Shown here: positions 32,670 to 32,778 of the stretch, one piece after another
Position numbering within the stretch: the stretch's first letter is position 1
How the letters are laid out: each line of letters opens with the position of its first letter
Assembly (NCBI GenBank): GCA_900751995.1
Contig: CAADTP010000052.1
Span: 1-32,778 of the forward strand
DNA: 32,778 nucleotides
From: Lachnospiraceae bacterium
GTDB lineage: Bacteria; Bacillota; Clostridia; Lachnospirales; Lachnospiraceae
Direction of reading: 5' to 3'
The notes under the pieces: generated by a model
Database searches by the model: none
Told to the model about the DNA's origin: nothing
Seen by the model: the letters and a program-made list of their open reading frames with translations, nothing else
Program-made: the position numbers and the translations under genes

Positions 32670-32777
32670 TCATCGGTACCTGCCACTCAAAATATGTGTA
32701 AATATACTCACATCGAGATAACGTAGACTCTCACGAGTTCTACTTACTGCTTCACCGTGTATGTTTTTGATTGACCG
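32670..32777 (-). other. Possible 3' end of an upstream gene
   Basis: One minus-strand frame is open from the window edge for 35 codons (ending TRESLRYLDVSIFTHILSGR, then YR) and its TGA abuts the response regulator ATG. The stretch is short enough to be open by chance and I do not recognise it. Confidence 0.25.
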
Positions 32778-32778
32778 A

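Overview
Organism. The window looks like a chromosomal segment of a gut Lachnospiraceae bacterium (Firmicutes, Blautia-like). The evidence is the GyrA and GyrB protein sequences, strong AGGAGG-type ribosome binding sites, AT-rich intergenic regions with consensus SigA promoters, and a holB-ricT-trmN-rsmI block ordered as in the Bacillus subtilis yaaO-yabC region. Almost every gene lies on the minus strand. The exceptions are one regulator and one hydrolase at 3110-4917, plus a possible small RNA near 31.2 kb. The species call is an inference from protein recall, not a search.

Layout. 1-390: 5' part of an IS200/IS605-type transposase gene and its hairpin end. 566-4917: an APC permease and a cytosolic serine hydrolase (minus) face an RpiR regulator and a second, paralogous serine hydrolase (plus). 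4914-5071: a nearly triplicated terminator repeat. 5070-8971: sulfate ABC transporter operon sbp-cysT-cysW-cysA, preceded at 9224-10300 by a LacI-type regulator; matching palindromes lie in front of both. 10632-10761: a broken Big2-domain gene tail. 10945-12296: a two-gene HTH plus HipA-like kinase module with a perfect operator inside its promoter. 12505-16755: two intracellular GH29 fucosidases and a secreted leucine-rich-repeat/Big2 protein. 16937-22811: gyrB-gyrA, a membrane-anchored unknown and plsC, closely spaced. 23160-24101: PD-(D/E)XK-like protein of unknown role. 24370-24514: a 145-bp structured element bounded by 13-bp inverted repeats. 24635-25498: rsmI. 25516-26023: two different tandem-repeat blocks. 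26210-31029: a decarboxylase, a guanylate-kinase-like gene, holB, ricT and trmN, probably from one promoter. 31196-31341: consensus promoter plus terminator with no ORF, a small-RNA candidate. 31343-32669: Uma2 family protein and an OmpR-type response regulator.

How the genes work together. The sulfate genes form a complete importer (binding protein, two permeases, ATPase). The fucosidases lack signal peptides, so they must act on imported fucosylated material, but no transporter for it is in the window. The kinase module has the layout of a self-repressed toxin-antitoxin unit; the C-terminal half of its HTH protein resembles the small N-terminal subdomain of HipA, so it may be a HipB-HipS fusion paired with a HipT-like kinase. 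This, the small-RNA candidate, the mirrored hydrolase pair and the 145-bp element are the parts most worth a second look.
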